Assembly: GCA_030042915.1 (NCBI GenBank)
Contig: JASHYS010000287.1
Location: forward strand, 1 to 32,098
Origin: Acidobacteriaceae bacterium
GTDB taxonomy: Bacteria; Acidobacteriota; Terriglobia; Terriglobales; Acidobacteriaceae
Reading direction: 5' to 3'
Length of the DNA: 32,098 bases
This document shows positions 16,755 through 24,609 of the stretch, piece by piece. Within the stretch, counting starts at the first letter, position 1, and the number at the start of each line of letters is the position of its first letter. The position numbers and the translations under genes are program-made. The notes under the pieces are model-generated. The model was not told where the DNA came from, did no database searches, and saw only the letters and a list, made by a program, of their open reading frames with translations.

Positions 16755-18476
16755 ATGCTGCTTCGATCGTCGGGATGGCGGAGACGCGATTTTTTCAAGG
16801 CAATTGCCGCGATTGCCGTCAAGTGGGCCTTCCCGTTGCACGGCCAAACGCAGCCAGTACCCGGACGTTTCATCGATGCCACGGAACAATTGGGCATTCG
16901 CTTTCGCCAGCGAGCGTCTCCAACCGCGAAGAAGTACCTTCCGGAGACCATGGGTTCCGGAGTCGCGCTTTTCGATTACGACAACGATGGCCGTCTCGAC
17001 ATCTTTCTTGCCAACGGTGCGCCCATCACCGACCCAACGCCCAAAGCAACCATTCCAAAGAAAGATGGACCGGAATATTGGAACCGGCTTTACCACCAGA
17101 AGCCTGACGGAACCTTCGAAGATGTGACGGAAAAAGCCGGCCTCAGCGGATTCGGTTACTCCACTGGCGTGGCCGTAGGCGACTACGACAACGATGGATT
17201 CGAGGATCTCTATGTGGCCGGGTATGGGCGCGGCACGCTCTATCACAACAACGGCGATGGGACGTTCACCGATGTTACCGATTCCGCGGGAGTCGCAGGC
17301 TCGGGATGGATGACCAGCGCCGCCTGGGTGGACTATGACGGCGACGGGCGGCTCGATCTGATTGTCGCGCGGTATATGCAGTGGGACTTTGATGATATCG
17401 TCTGCCGGGATGCCAACGGGAACCGGTCGTATTGTCATCCCGATTTGTTCAAGCCTGAGTCACTCTTGTTATTTCATAACGATGGCGGCGGAAGATTCTC
17501 TGAAGTGTCACACCGCGCCGGTATCGACAAGCCGGGCAAGGGGCTCGGCGTGGCCATCGCCGATTATGATCGCGATGGCTGGATGGACATTCTGATTGCC
17601 AACGACGCCATTCAACAATACTTGTTTCACAATAGGGGCGATGGAACGTTCGAAGAGGTTGGGATGGCCTCCGGCATCGGTTTCGACGGCAGCGGCAAGA
17701 GCTTCTCAGGAATGGGAGTTGATTTCAGCGATTACAACAACGATGGCTGGCCCGACATCGTGATTACAGATTTGGCTCACCAGCGATACGCTCTCTTCAC
17801 GAATCTCAAGGACGGCACATTCGATTACTCAACTTCTGTCCTCGGCCTGGCTCCCATCACCCTGATGCATTCGGGCTGGGGCGTACGATTCATCGACTAC
17901 GACAACGACGGGTGGAAAGATCTCTTGATCGTGCAGTCGCACGTCATGGACATTATTGAGATGAGCGAGCCGAGCTTGCATTATCGTGAGTCCCCTTCAC
18001 TCTTGCACAATGAGCAAGGCAAGAAGTTCGTCGACGTCTCGGCGGCTTCGGGCAATGTGTTCCATCAGCAATGGGCGGCGCGCGGCCTGGCCATCGGCGA
18101 CATCGACAACGACGGAAGACTGGATGCCGTAGTCACTTCGAATGATGGGCCCGCCTGGGTCCTGCTGAACAAGACCGAGACTGCGAATCACTGGGTTACG
18201 CTCAAGCTCGTGGGAGTGAAAAGCAATCGCGACGCAATCGGCGCCCAGGTGCGCATCCTCACCTCCGAAGGAGAACAATTCGCGACCGTCACGACCACCG
18301 GAAGCTATCAGTCTTCCAGCGACAAACGGCTCCATTTTGGATTGGGCAGCGCAGATTCCATCCGCGAGATCGAAATCCGCTGGCCCAGCGGCATTCGTCA
18401 AATCTTGACCAATCAGAAGGCGGATGCGATCTTAACAGTTACTGAACCGGTTGGGAGCGATAAAACGAATCGTTAA
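16755..18476 (+). CDS. CRTAC1-family protein, FG-GAP/VCBS repeats with ASPIC/UnbV domain
   Basis: An exported beta-propeller-like protein of about 573 residues. The start at 16755 is chosen because AGGAG lies 7 nt upstream and the protein then opens with a basic, Tat-like segment (WRRRDFFK) plus a hydrophobic stretch. An extension from 16650 adds an unconvincing N-terminus. Seven Asp-rich Ca-binding loops of the FG-GAP/VCBS type are visible (such as DYDNDGRLDIF, DYDNDGFEDLY, DYDGDGRLDLI, DYDRDGWMDIL, DYNNDGWPDIV, DYDNDGWKDLL, DIDNDGRLDAV). A C-terminal ASPIC/UnbV domain follows (NHWVTLKLVG...IEIRWPSG). The molecular role of the family is not established; ligand or carbohydrate binding at the cell surface is inferred. 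Its TAA is immediately followed by the ATG of the TPR gene, so the two are surely co-expressed. Confidence 0.88.
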   Translation: MLLRSSGWRRRDFFKAIAAIAVKWAFPLHGQTQPVPGRFIDATEQLGIRFRQRASPTAKKYLPETMGSGVALFDYDNDGRLDIFLANGAPITDPTPKATIPKKDGPEYWNRLYHQKPDGTFEDVTEKAGLSGFGYSTGVAVGDYDNDGFEDLYVAGYGRGTLYHNNGDGTFTDVTDSAGVAGSGWMTSAAWVDYDGDGRLDLIVARYMQWDFDDIVCRDANGNRSYCHPDLFKPESLLLFHNDGGGRFSEVSHRAGIDKPGKGLGVAIADYDRDGWMDILIANDAIQQYLFHNRGDGTFEEVGMASGIGFDGSGKSFSGMGVDFSDYNNDGWPDIVITDLAHQRYALFTNLKDGTFDYSTSVLGLAPITLMHSGWGVRFIDYDNDGWKDLLIVQSHVMDIIEMSEPSLHYRESPSLLHNEQGKKFVDVSAASGNVFHQQWAARGLAIGDIDNDGRLDAVVTSNDGPAWVLLNKTETANHWVTLKLVGVKSNRDAIGAQVRILTSEGEQFATVTTTGSYQSSSDKRLHFGLGSADSIREIEIRWPSGIRQILTNQKADAILTVTEPVGSDKTNR

Positions 18477-19682
18477 ATGCACGCTTCGACCAATGCGAGC
18501 CGCGCCTTCATTCTTGTCGGTCTCTGTTTCGTTCCGGGTGCAGCCTCCTTTTCCCAGACTGCAAGCCACCCGCCCGCGCCTTCGCAATTGCAGGACGCAG
18601 CCAACGAAATCTCGTCGGGCAAGCTCGATCTGGCCGAGAAAAATTTGCGATCGGTCCTTCGCTCAAATCCCGCAGATTATCGCGCTCTCGATCTGCTCGG
18701 GGTGGTGCGAGTACTCGAGAAGCAACCAACCAAGGCGGAAGAACTATTTGGCCAGGTTGTGAAGGTGAAGCCCGACTTTGCGCCCGGACGCGCGCACCTC
18801 GGTCTTTTGTACCTGCAAGAAGGCCGCGCGCAAGACGCCATTCCCGAGCTGCGTGAAGCTCTGCGCCTCGATCCTGGGCGGACAGACGCGGCCGGCGGGC
18901 TGGTTCACATTTTGCGAGATCAGGCAAAGATCGCGTCGCAACAGAACAACCTAGACTCTGCGGTTTCACTCTTGCTCGAGGCCAGGAAATATGCACCCGA
19001 CAATGCAGACGTTCTGTACGAGTTCGGCGTTGCCGCGCTCAAGCGGTCATTGATTGATGATGCCATCGAGGCCTTTCAAGAAACCTTGAAGCTGCACAAA
19101 GACGATGCGCTTGCCGTGTTCTACCTTGGATACGCCTTGATGGATCGGGCCAGGTTCGACGATGCACGCCAGCAGTTTGCCCGGTACGTGGAATTACGCC
19201 CTGACGATCCCTCAGGATATGGCGCACTGGGGATGGCGCTTGCGGGGCTGGGGCGTTTTGACGAGGCACGCCCGCAATTCGAGAAGTCCATCGCGCTTGA
19301 CCCCAGGCAAAGCGAATCCTACTACCAGCTCGGACTCCTGGACCTGGACGCGGGAGATTACGATGCGGCAATGCGCAACCTGCAGCATGCCCTTGACGCC
19401 AAACCGACCGACGCGCTCACTCTGACGGCGCTGGGACGGGTGGAATTCGAGCAGAAACACTATCCGGAAGCGATATCCCATCTGCAGCAGGCTGTAAGCC
19501 TGGATGACTCCATCCAGGAAGCTCACTATTATTGGGGCCTCACCCTGGCTCGAGTGGGGCGCAAACAGGAGTCAGATCAGCAATTGGAAATTGCCGCGCG
19601 CCTGGAGGAGGAACGAAAGGAGCGCGGCAGACGCCTGTTACGGCTTCGCGAGCCAGGCAGCGATTCATCGCCATCAAAATAG
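18477..19682 (+). CDS. secreted tetratricopeptide-repeat protein
   Basis: A 401-residue protein with an N-terminal signal peptide (hydrophobic FILVGLCFVPGAASFSQ), then about nine TPR units from residue 35 to 375. Clear copies include VLYEFGVAALKRSLIDDAIE, AVFYLGYALMDRARFDDARQ and GYGALGMALAGLGRFDEARP. The tail is charged. TPR solenoids mount protein partners, so a scaffold role in the periplasm or at the outer membrane is inferred; there is no catalytic motif. The ATG directly abuts the stop of the CRTAC1 gene. There is no good ribosome site (GGGAG is about 19 nt upstream), which suggests translation coupled to that gene. A physical partnership with the CRTAC1 protein or the following TonB-dependent receptor is plausible but unproven. 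Confidence 0.85.
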   Translation: MHASTNASRAFILVGLCFVPGAASFSQTASHPPAPSQLQDAANEISSGKLDLAEKNLRSVLRSNPADYRALDLLGVVRVLEKQPTKAEELFGQVVKVKPDFAPGRAHLGLLYLQEGRAQDAIPELREALRLDPGRTDAAGGLVHILRDQAKIASQQNNLDSAVSLLLEARKYAPDNADVLYEFGVAALKRSLIDDAIEAFQETLKLHKDDALAVFYLGYALMDRARFDDARQQFARYVELRPDDPSGYGALGMALAGLGRFDEARPQFEKSIALDPRQSESYYQLGLLDLDAGDYDAAMRNLQHALDAKPTDALTLTALGRVEFEQKHYPEAISHLQQAVSLDDSIQEAHYYWGLTLARVGRKQESDQQLEIAARLEEERKERGRRLLRLREPGSDSSPSK

Positions 19683-19818
19683 CAACGGCGCATAGCTTGC
19701 GCCATTTAGTTTTTTGTTTACAGTAACTTGTATACCTTCTGAAGCCATCACCCAACCCCTTGCGCCATCTTGCGCTCTTCCTCGACGTCAGGCCTTTTCC
19801 GGTCCAGTGCGAAAAGCC

Positions 19819-19834
19819 GACTACGTGCGTAGTC
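19819..19834. promoter_or_regulatory. inverted repeat GACTACG-TG-CGTAGTC upstream of TonB receptor
   Basis: Seven-bp perfect arms with a 2-nt centre, lying about 28 bp upstream of the candidate -35 of the TonB-dependent receptor gene. The compact symmetry is that of a dimeric regulator site. The regulator is unknown. Confidence 0.4.
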
Positions 19835-19839
19835 ACGGA

Positions 19840-19863
19840 AAGCGAAAGCAAAAAGTTTCGCTT
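19840..19863. promoter_or_regulatory. inverted repeat AAGCGAAA-N8-TTTCGCTT overlapping the candidate -35
   Basis: Perfect 8-bp arms with an 8-nt spacer. The right arm overlaps the first two bases of TTGACA at 19862-19867. A protein bound here would occlude RNA polymerase. No T-run follows, so it is less likely to be the terminator of the TPR gene. Confidence 0.42.
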
Positions 19864-19891
19864 GACACAATTTAGAAATCAGAAGTACTCT
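19862..19891 (+). promoter_or_regulatory. candidate promoter of TonB-dependent receptor gene
   Basis: Perfect -35 TTGACA (19862-19867), an 18-nt spacer, then a weak -10 TACTCT (19886-19891). It lies about 80 bp ahead of the receptor start codon. The -10 is poor, so this is tentative. Confidence 0.35.
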
Positions 19892-19971
19892 TTTATGCTG
19901 GAAACAGAACGACTTAAGTTTTGTTCCGAAATCATCCGGATGGTTTTTCTCGGAGTTTCAGGGGGACAATG

Positions 19972-22900
19972 ATGACGGAGCACCAGTGCGCGCATTTCTT
20001 CGCAAACCCGATGAGTTTTGTCAGCCGGAGAAGGGTCAATCTCGCCTTCTGCGGGCTTTTCGCACTTATTTTCATTTCGCTCGCAGGCTTGCTCGCCGCG
20101 CAAACTGCCAGCAACTTTGACACTGGCACCATCACAGGAGTTGTCACCGATGCTTCAGGGGCTGTGATACCCCAGGCTGCGGTGGCGATCACCAATACCG
20201 GTACGGGCAACGTGACCAACGTCAAGACCGGAAGCGATGGGAGCTATACCGTTCCGGCACTGCCTTTCGGCATGTACACCGTGAGCGCTCAGGCCGGACA
20301 ATTCAACAAGAACACAAGCAGTGAGTTTCGATTGAATGTGGGCGCAACTGCGCGCGTCGACTTGAAACTTTCGGTCGCGGCGGCGAACGAGAGCGTCGAG
20401 GTCACCGGAACCAGCGCCTCCGTTGACTTGAGCAATGCCACATCGGGAACCAGCCTGAATGAAACTCAGATTGAAGATCTGCCCACCAACGGGCGCGATG
20501 TGATGGATTTTCTCAACATTGCCCCGGGCTCTGTGAATTCGACCGGCTACTTCCAGGGCAGTATCAACGGCCAGGAGAATTTCATGACTGGCATCGAAGT
20601 CACGTTGGACGGCCAGAACGCATCGCGGCCCGACATCAGCGGCTTCGACGAGACCGAAGGCAACGAGGCCAACCGCATGACGCGGGCCAGCGTCGACAGC
20701 GTTCAGGAGATCGATTTTGCCAACAGCGGCTACAGCGCCGATGTAGGACATTCGCTGGGCCCGCAAATGAATATCATTACCAAGGACGGGAAAAATCAAT
20801 TCCATGGCGAGATGTTCGATTTCTTCCGCAACGACGCCCTTGACGCGTTGGATTACTTCGCGAATTCACTCACGAACCCCAAAGTACCGCTGCGCATGAA
20901 TCAATTCGGCGGTAATCTGGGTGGCCCTTTTGTGAGAAATAAGCTCTTCTTCTTCGGCAACTACGAGGGCCTTCAACAGAAGACCACACAGATCAACAAG
21001 CTGAATACGGTTCTTAGCTCATATGTTCGTTCGCAGTTCGATACTGCGATGCAGCCGGTGTTGGCGCAATTGGCGCCTCTGCCGGCCAATTGCCAGGGTA
21101 TCGTGGGCGCGCCCGGCTACAGCGGCACGTGCACCTACCCTGAGAACGCCAATGGAACCCCTACCTATGAAGATGTCGATATCTTCGGCGATCCGTTGCC
21201 GCAAAATGGAAGCGACCTTGTCTACCAGCCCACCGCTCTGCCCACCACCGTAAGTGAAAACAGCGGTGCGATTCGCGTGGACTATAACGTCGCCAGCAAC
21301 GATCGCATCTTCGCCCGCTACACCATCGACGACGGGCTGACCGACCAGACCTACGGGTTAAACGAGGGTCAGACTTCGCCGCTTGCCCTGGTGAATCAAT
21401 ACGGAGTGGTTGACGAAACCCACACGTTTACCGCCACGTTAATCAATGAAGTCAGCGTGGCCGTGCAGAAGTTTCATTCCGATACCAATTCCAACACGCC
21501 GCAGCCACTCGTCGGTTTCGAGGGGTTCTTCACCAATCTTGGAAGTCTCCCCGGTCCGGCGACCTTCAATCAGATAAACGATGACTCAACCATCGATATT
21601 CTGGACAACGCCACCAAGACCGCGGGAAGCCGGACGTTCAAGTTTGGCACTCAGATTCAACTCAATCGCCTGGGCGAGTGGCTGCGTCCGCAGCAGGAAT
21701 TTGAATTTGGCAGCTTCGATTCTTTAGAGAGCGATTCGCCATTCATCCTCTCCAAGATTGGATTCCCAACGTTCGCGGACGAAAAGAATTCCAATTGGGA
21801 TCTGTATGCCCAGGGGGATTGGCGGATCAATAGGCGTCTCACAGTGAACCTGGGATTGCGGGCCGACATCAACACGGTTTGGAGCGCAAGGAACAATCTG
21901 GAGCAAAACTTCAATTTTAAGACGCAATCGTTCGACTCGCCGAATGCGCCGCTGTACAACGGACCGACCGTGGATGTAGCGCCTCGTCTGGGGTTGAGCT
22001 ACGATCCGCTTGGCCACGGTAAGACCGTTGTCCATGCATACTACGGCTTGTTCTACCTGCCACTCCAATTTGGCGCAAACTTTGTCGGGAATATTCCTGC
22101 GTATCAAAGTTACAGCGTCAACGTCTTTCAGGCGGCCATTGCATACCCCGAGGCCAACCCCGCTCTGCCTGCCGGCACTGAAAACGTCAGCATCATGCCT
22201 TCTGACGTGCACGATGCCTATTCAGACAACTGGCTGTTCGGCATCCAGCAGGAGGTATCGCGGAATACCGTAGTGACCGCCAACTATGTCGGGTACGAAA
22301 CCCAGCGCATGCAGGCCGGCCAGAATTTCGCGGGATTCAATCTGAATCCGGCGAACTTCGTGAACGACAATAATCGCCCGTACTCCGGTTTCGCCAACGA
22401 AAACTTCGAAGCCTGTGAACTGAGCGGAAGCTACCATTCCCTGCAGGTGCAGGCACGCCACAACGTCGGCAAGCTCAATTTCGAAGCCAATTACACATGG
22501 TCGCACGTGATCAACGACATGGTGAATTTCCTCAACAACCCCTCCGATCCCTACGACCTGAAGAAGGATATGGGCAACGCCGACTGGGACATTCGTCATA
22601 ACCTCACCGGCAGCGTGACTTATAACTTCCCCGAGTTAAAGAGTGCGAACCTGCTGGAGCGTACAGTTCTGGGAGGTTGGCAAACGTCAAGCATCGTGCA
22701 GACGCGCACCGGGGACGCGCTGAACCCAACCCTGACCGGTACGTTCTTCGGGCTGCCCACGCGGCCTAATACCGTCTCTGGAGTCTCTCGCCTGAATCCA
22801 GGCGGCTCGTGGACGGGCGACGGCGTCACCAAGCCTACGCACTACAACCTGAATGCATATGCGGTGGAACCGGCCTACAATGCCAGCCCTGGCGATCCCT

Positions 22901-23259
22901 CGACCTTCGGGACGGCTCCGCGGAACAGCCTTCCTGGGCCCAACTTCTTCCAGTGGGATTTTTCCGGGATGAAAAATTTCCCGGTGACTGAGAGGCTGAA
23001 GGTGCAGTTCCGCGGCGATCTCTTCAACATCCTCAATCACCCGAACTTCGGCAACCCCGGCAACATGGGAATCTGTTCCAGCATAACCTTGGCTAGCGGA
23101 ACCAGCCCAGCGACCTGCACCATTAACTCGACGACTGGCTTACCGGAAGTCAATACAGCATTCACGACGGTCGGCGAGACCATCGCCGGTGAGGACAATA
23201 CCCTAGTTGGCTCCGGCACAGCGCGGCAGATCCAACTGTCGCTGAAGATACTCTTCTAG
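19972..23259 (+). CDS. TonB-dependent receptor, Oar-like, with CarboxypepD_reg domain
   Basis: Outer-membrane receptor of about 1095 residues. A signal peptide (RRRVNLAFCGLFALIFISLA, then LLAAQ) precedes a carboxypeptidase-regulatory-like beta domain at about 50-135 (GTITGVVTDASGAVIPQAAV...SDGSYTVPALPFGMYTV). A TonB plug follows at about 140-270 (SVEVTGTS, IEDLPTNGRDV, SVQEIDF). A long beta-barrel then runs to the terminal strand IQLSLKILF, which ends in Phe as outer-membrane proteins do. The start is set by AGGGGG just upstream of tandem ATGs at 19969 and 19972; spacing favours 19972. A TTG-initiated extension to 19921 is not supported. Such receptors are abundant in acidobacteria and are usually guessed to import oligosaccharides. 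Neighbouring hydrolases fit that role, but the ligand is unknown. Upstream inverted repeats suggest dedicated regulation. Confidence 0.93.
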   Translation: MTEHQCAHFFANPMSFVSRRRVNLAFCGLFALIFISLAGLLAAQTASNFDTGTITGVVTDASGAVIPQAAVAITNTGTGNVTNVKTGSDGSYTVPALPFGMYTVSAQAGQFNKNTSSEFRLNVGATARVDLKLSVAAANESVEVTGTSASVDLSNATSGTSLNETQIEDLPTNGRDVMDFLNIAPGSVNSTGYFQGSINGQENFMTGIEVTLDGQNASRPDISGFDETEGNEANRMTRASVDSVQEIDFANSGYSADVGHSLGPQMNIITKDGKNQFHGEMFDFFRNDALDALDYFANSLTNPKVPLRMNQFGGNLGGPFVRNKLFFFGNYEGLQQKTTQINKLNTVLSSYVRSQFDTAMQPVLAQLAPLPANCQGIVGAPGYSGTCTYPENANGTPTYEDVDIFGDPLPQNGSDLVYQPTALPTTVSENSGAIRVDYNVASNDRIFARYTIDDGLTDQTYGLNEGQTSPLALVNQYGVVDETHTFTATLINEVSVAVQKFHSDTNSNTPQPLVGFEGFFTNLGSLPGPATFNQINDDSTIDILDNATKTAGSRTFKFGTQIQLNRLGEWLRPQQEFEFGSFDSLESDSPFILSKIGFPTFADEKNSNWDLYAQGDWRINRRLTVNLGLRADINTVWSARNNLEQNFNFKTQSFDSPNAPLYNGPTVDVAPRLGLSYDPLGHGKTVVHAYYGLFYLPLQFGANFVGNIPAYQSYSVNVFQAAIAYPEANPALPAGTENVSIMPSDVHDAYSDNWLFGIQQEVSRNTVVTANYVGYETQRMQAGQNFAGFNLNPANFVNDNNRPYSGFANENFEACELSGSYHSLQVQARHNVGKLNFEANYTWSHVINDMVNFLNNPSDPYDLKKDMGNADWDIRHNLTGSVTYNFPELKSANLLERTVLGGWQTSSIVQTRTGDALNPTLTGTFFGLPTRPNTVSGVSRLNPGGSWTGDGVTKPTHYNLNAYAVEPAYNASPGDPSTFGTAPRNSLPGPNFFQWDFSGMKNFPVTERLKVQFRGDLFNILNHPNFGNPGNMGICSSITLASGTSPATCTINSTTGLPEVNTAFTTVGETIAGEDNTLVGSGTARQIQLSLKILF

Positions 23260-23285
23260 GGCCGGACGAACTCCTTTATATGAAC

Positions 23286-23318
23286 CGCCGAGCGATAGGT
23301 CTTCCCTCTCGCTCGGCG
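23286..23318 (+). terminator. 10-bp GC-rich hairpin after TonB receptor gene
   Basis: Perfect arms CGCCGAGCGA and TCGCTCGGCG flank a 13-nt loop, starting 27 nt past the receptor stop. There is no T-run, so it may be a terminator of the weak-U type or an mRNA-stabilising stem. It falls upstream of the preferred start of the next gene, where it argues against starting that gene at 23280. Confidence 0.5.
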
Positions 23319-23387
23319 CCCTCCATCCATGTGCGATGGGTTTCATCCGTCACCGCGCTCGGCCGCACCTATCCTTTCGGAGCTTCA

Positions 23388-24560
23388 ATGCACATCAAAA
23401 ATAAGGCTAGTCGCGCATCAGTGGCCCGAGAAAAGAGGGTTCGGGCTCGTTGCCGAGTGATTCTTGCATGTTTGGGCCTTCTGCTGGTAAGTCGCGGCGC
23501 ATTTGCCTCCGGCCCGTGTACTCCGGCCTTTCCACTCCAGCATGGAATGCCACAGGGCTGGCTTGGTGCCGACGCTGCCTATTCCATTCCTCTTGCAGAT
23601 GGACGCGATGTGTGGATCTTTGGAGACACACTCTACGGCGAGCAGCGGACAGTGAACAACAACACGCCAATCATGGTTCGCAACAGCATCGGCATTTCTA
23701 CGTGCGTCCACGGGGAATGGAAGCTCCACTATTTCATCCGGAAGAATGCCGCCGGCCAGCCCGCAGATTTTTTTGCTGCCCAGCATCCGCACACCTGGTA
23801 TTGGGCAATGGACGGGTTCGTAGTCGGACCCGATCTGTGGGTTACGTTGTTGTGCGTGCGCGATGCGCCCGCACAGTCACAGGCCATGGCATTTGAAACC
23901 TGTGGGACCGACCTGGCGCACATCTCTTCGCCGGGGCCCGATCCTCAATCGTGGAAGATCGATTACTTCCCGCTGGTTCCCGACGGTGCGCACGCCTATC
24001 CATCCGCTGCTGCGGCAAGGGATCACGAATTCGAGCTCCTGTTTGCGCTCAAAGAAGACGGACAGCGGCCGCTGCTGGCAACACGGCTTCCTTTCAGCAG
24101 CTTGCGCGATCCCTCCAAAAGTCTGCAGTATCTTGCCGGCGACGGTCAGTGGCGCGATGGCTTTGATCCCGCTTCAGCAAAGGCCGTCATGCAGAAGGGC
24201 TCGCCCGAGCTTTCCATTCGCTATCATGCTGAATTGGGCCGCTGGCTTGCCGTAATGTTTGAGCCGGTAGGATTCTCGAGCCGCATTCTGCTGCGCACAG
24301 CTCCCACGTCACTGGGACCGTGGACCGAGGGACAGGTGATCTTCAAAGTGCCCGAAATGCAGCTTCAGAATCCCGGCTACGATAAGAATACGTTTTGCTA
24401 TGCAGCCAAGGAACATCCTGAGTTTGAGCACGGCGACCTGGTTTTCACCTACGTCTGCAACACCTTTGACGTTCCCAGGCTGGCAAGCGACTTGAATATC
24501 TATTTCCCCAAGGCTGTTCGGATGCCCATGCCGAAAATCGAACAGAATGAGGACAAGTAG
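23388..24560 (+). CDS. secreted DUF4185-like protein (putative five-bladed beta-propeller)
   Basis: An approximately 390-residue exported protein. The start at 23388 (MHIKNK) has GGAG 5 nt upstream and gives a classical basic-hydrophobic signal (RCRVILACLGLLLVSRGAFA). An in-frame extension from 23280 passes through a hairpin and lacks protein character. The mature part shows repeated motifs of a GH43/GH32-like propeller as in DUF4185: SIPLADGRDVWIFGDTLYG near the start, WYWAMDGFVVG in the middle, RYHAELGRWLAVMFEP, and near the end VFTYVCNTFDVPRLASDL. Family function is not established; glycoside hydrolysis or sugar binding is inferred from the fold. It sits behind the TonB receptor and ends 49 bp from the convergent hydrolase gene. 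Confidence 0.7.
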   Translation: MHIKNKASRASVAREKRVRARCRVILACLGLLLVSRGAFASGPCTPAFPLQHGMPQGWLGADAAYSIPLADGRDVWIFGDTLYGEQRTVNNNTPIMVRNSIGISTCVHGEWKLHYFIRKNAAGQPADFFAAQHPHTWYWAMDGFVVGPDLWVTLLCVRDAPAQSQAMAFETCGTDLAHISSPGPDPQSWKIDYFPLVPDGAHAYPSAAAARDHEFELLFALKEDGQRPLLATRLPFSSLRDPSKSLQYLAGDGQWRDGFDPASAKAVMQKGSPELSIRYHAELGRWLAVMFEPVGFSSRILLRTAPTSLGPWTEGQVIFKVPEMQLQNPGYDKNTFCYAAKEHPEFEHGDLVFTYVCNTFDVPRLASDLNIYFPKAVRMPMPKIEQNEDK

Positions 24561-24609
24561 TGATGCGCGCGTCTTTGCCTGAAGGCCTGAGTAAATCGCG
24601 CCGTACTCG

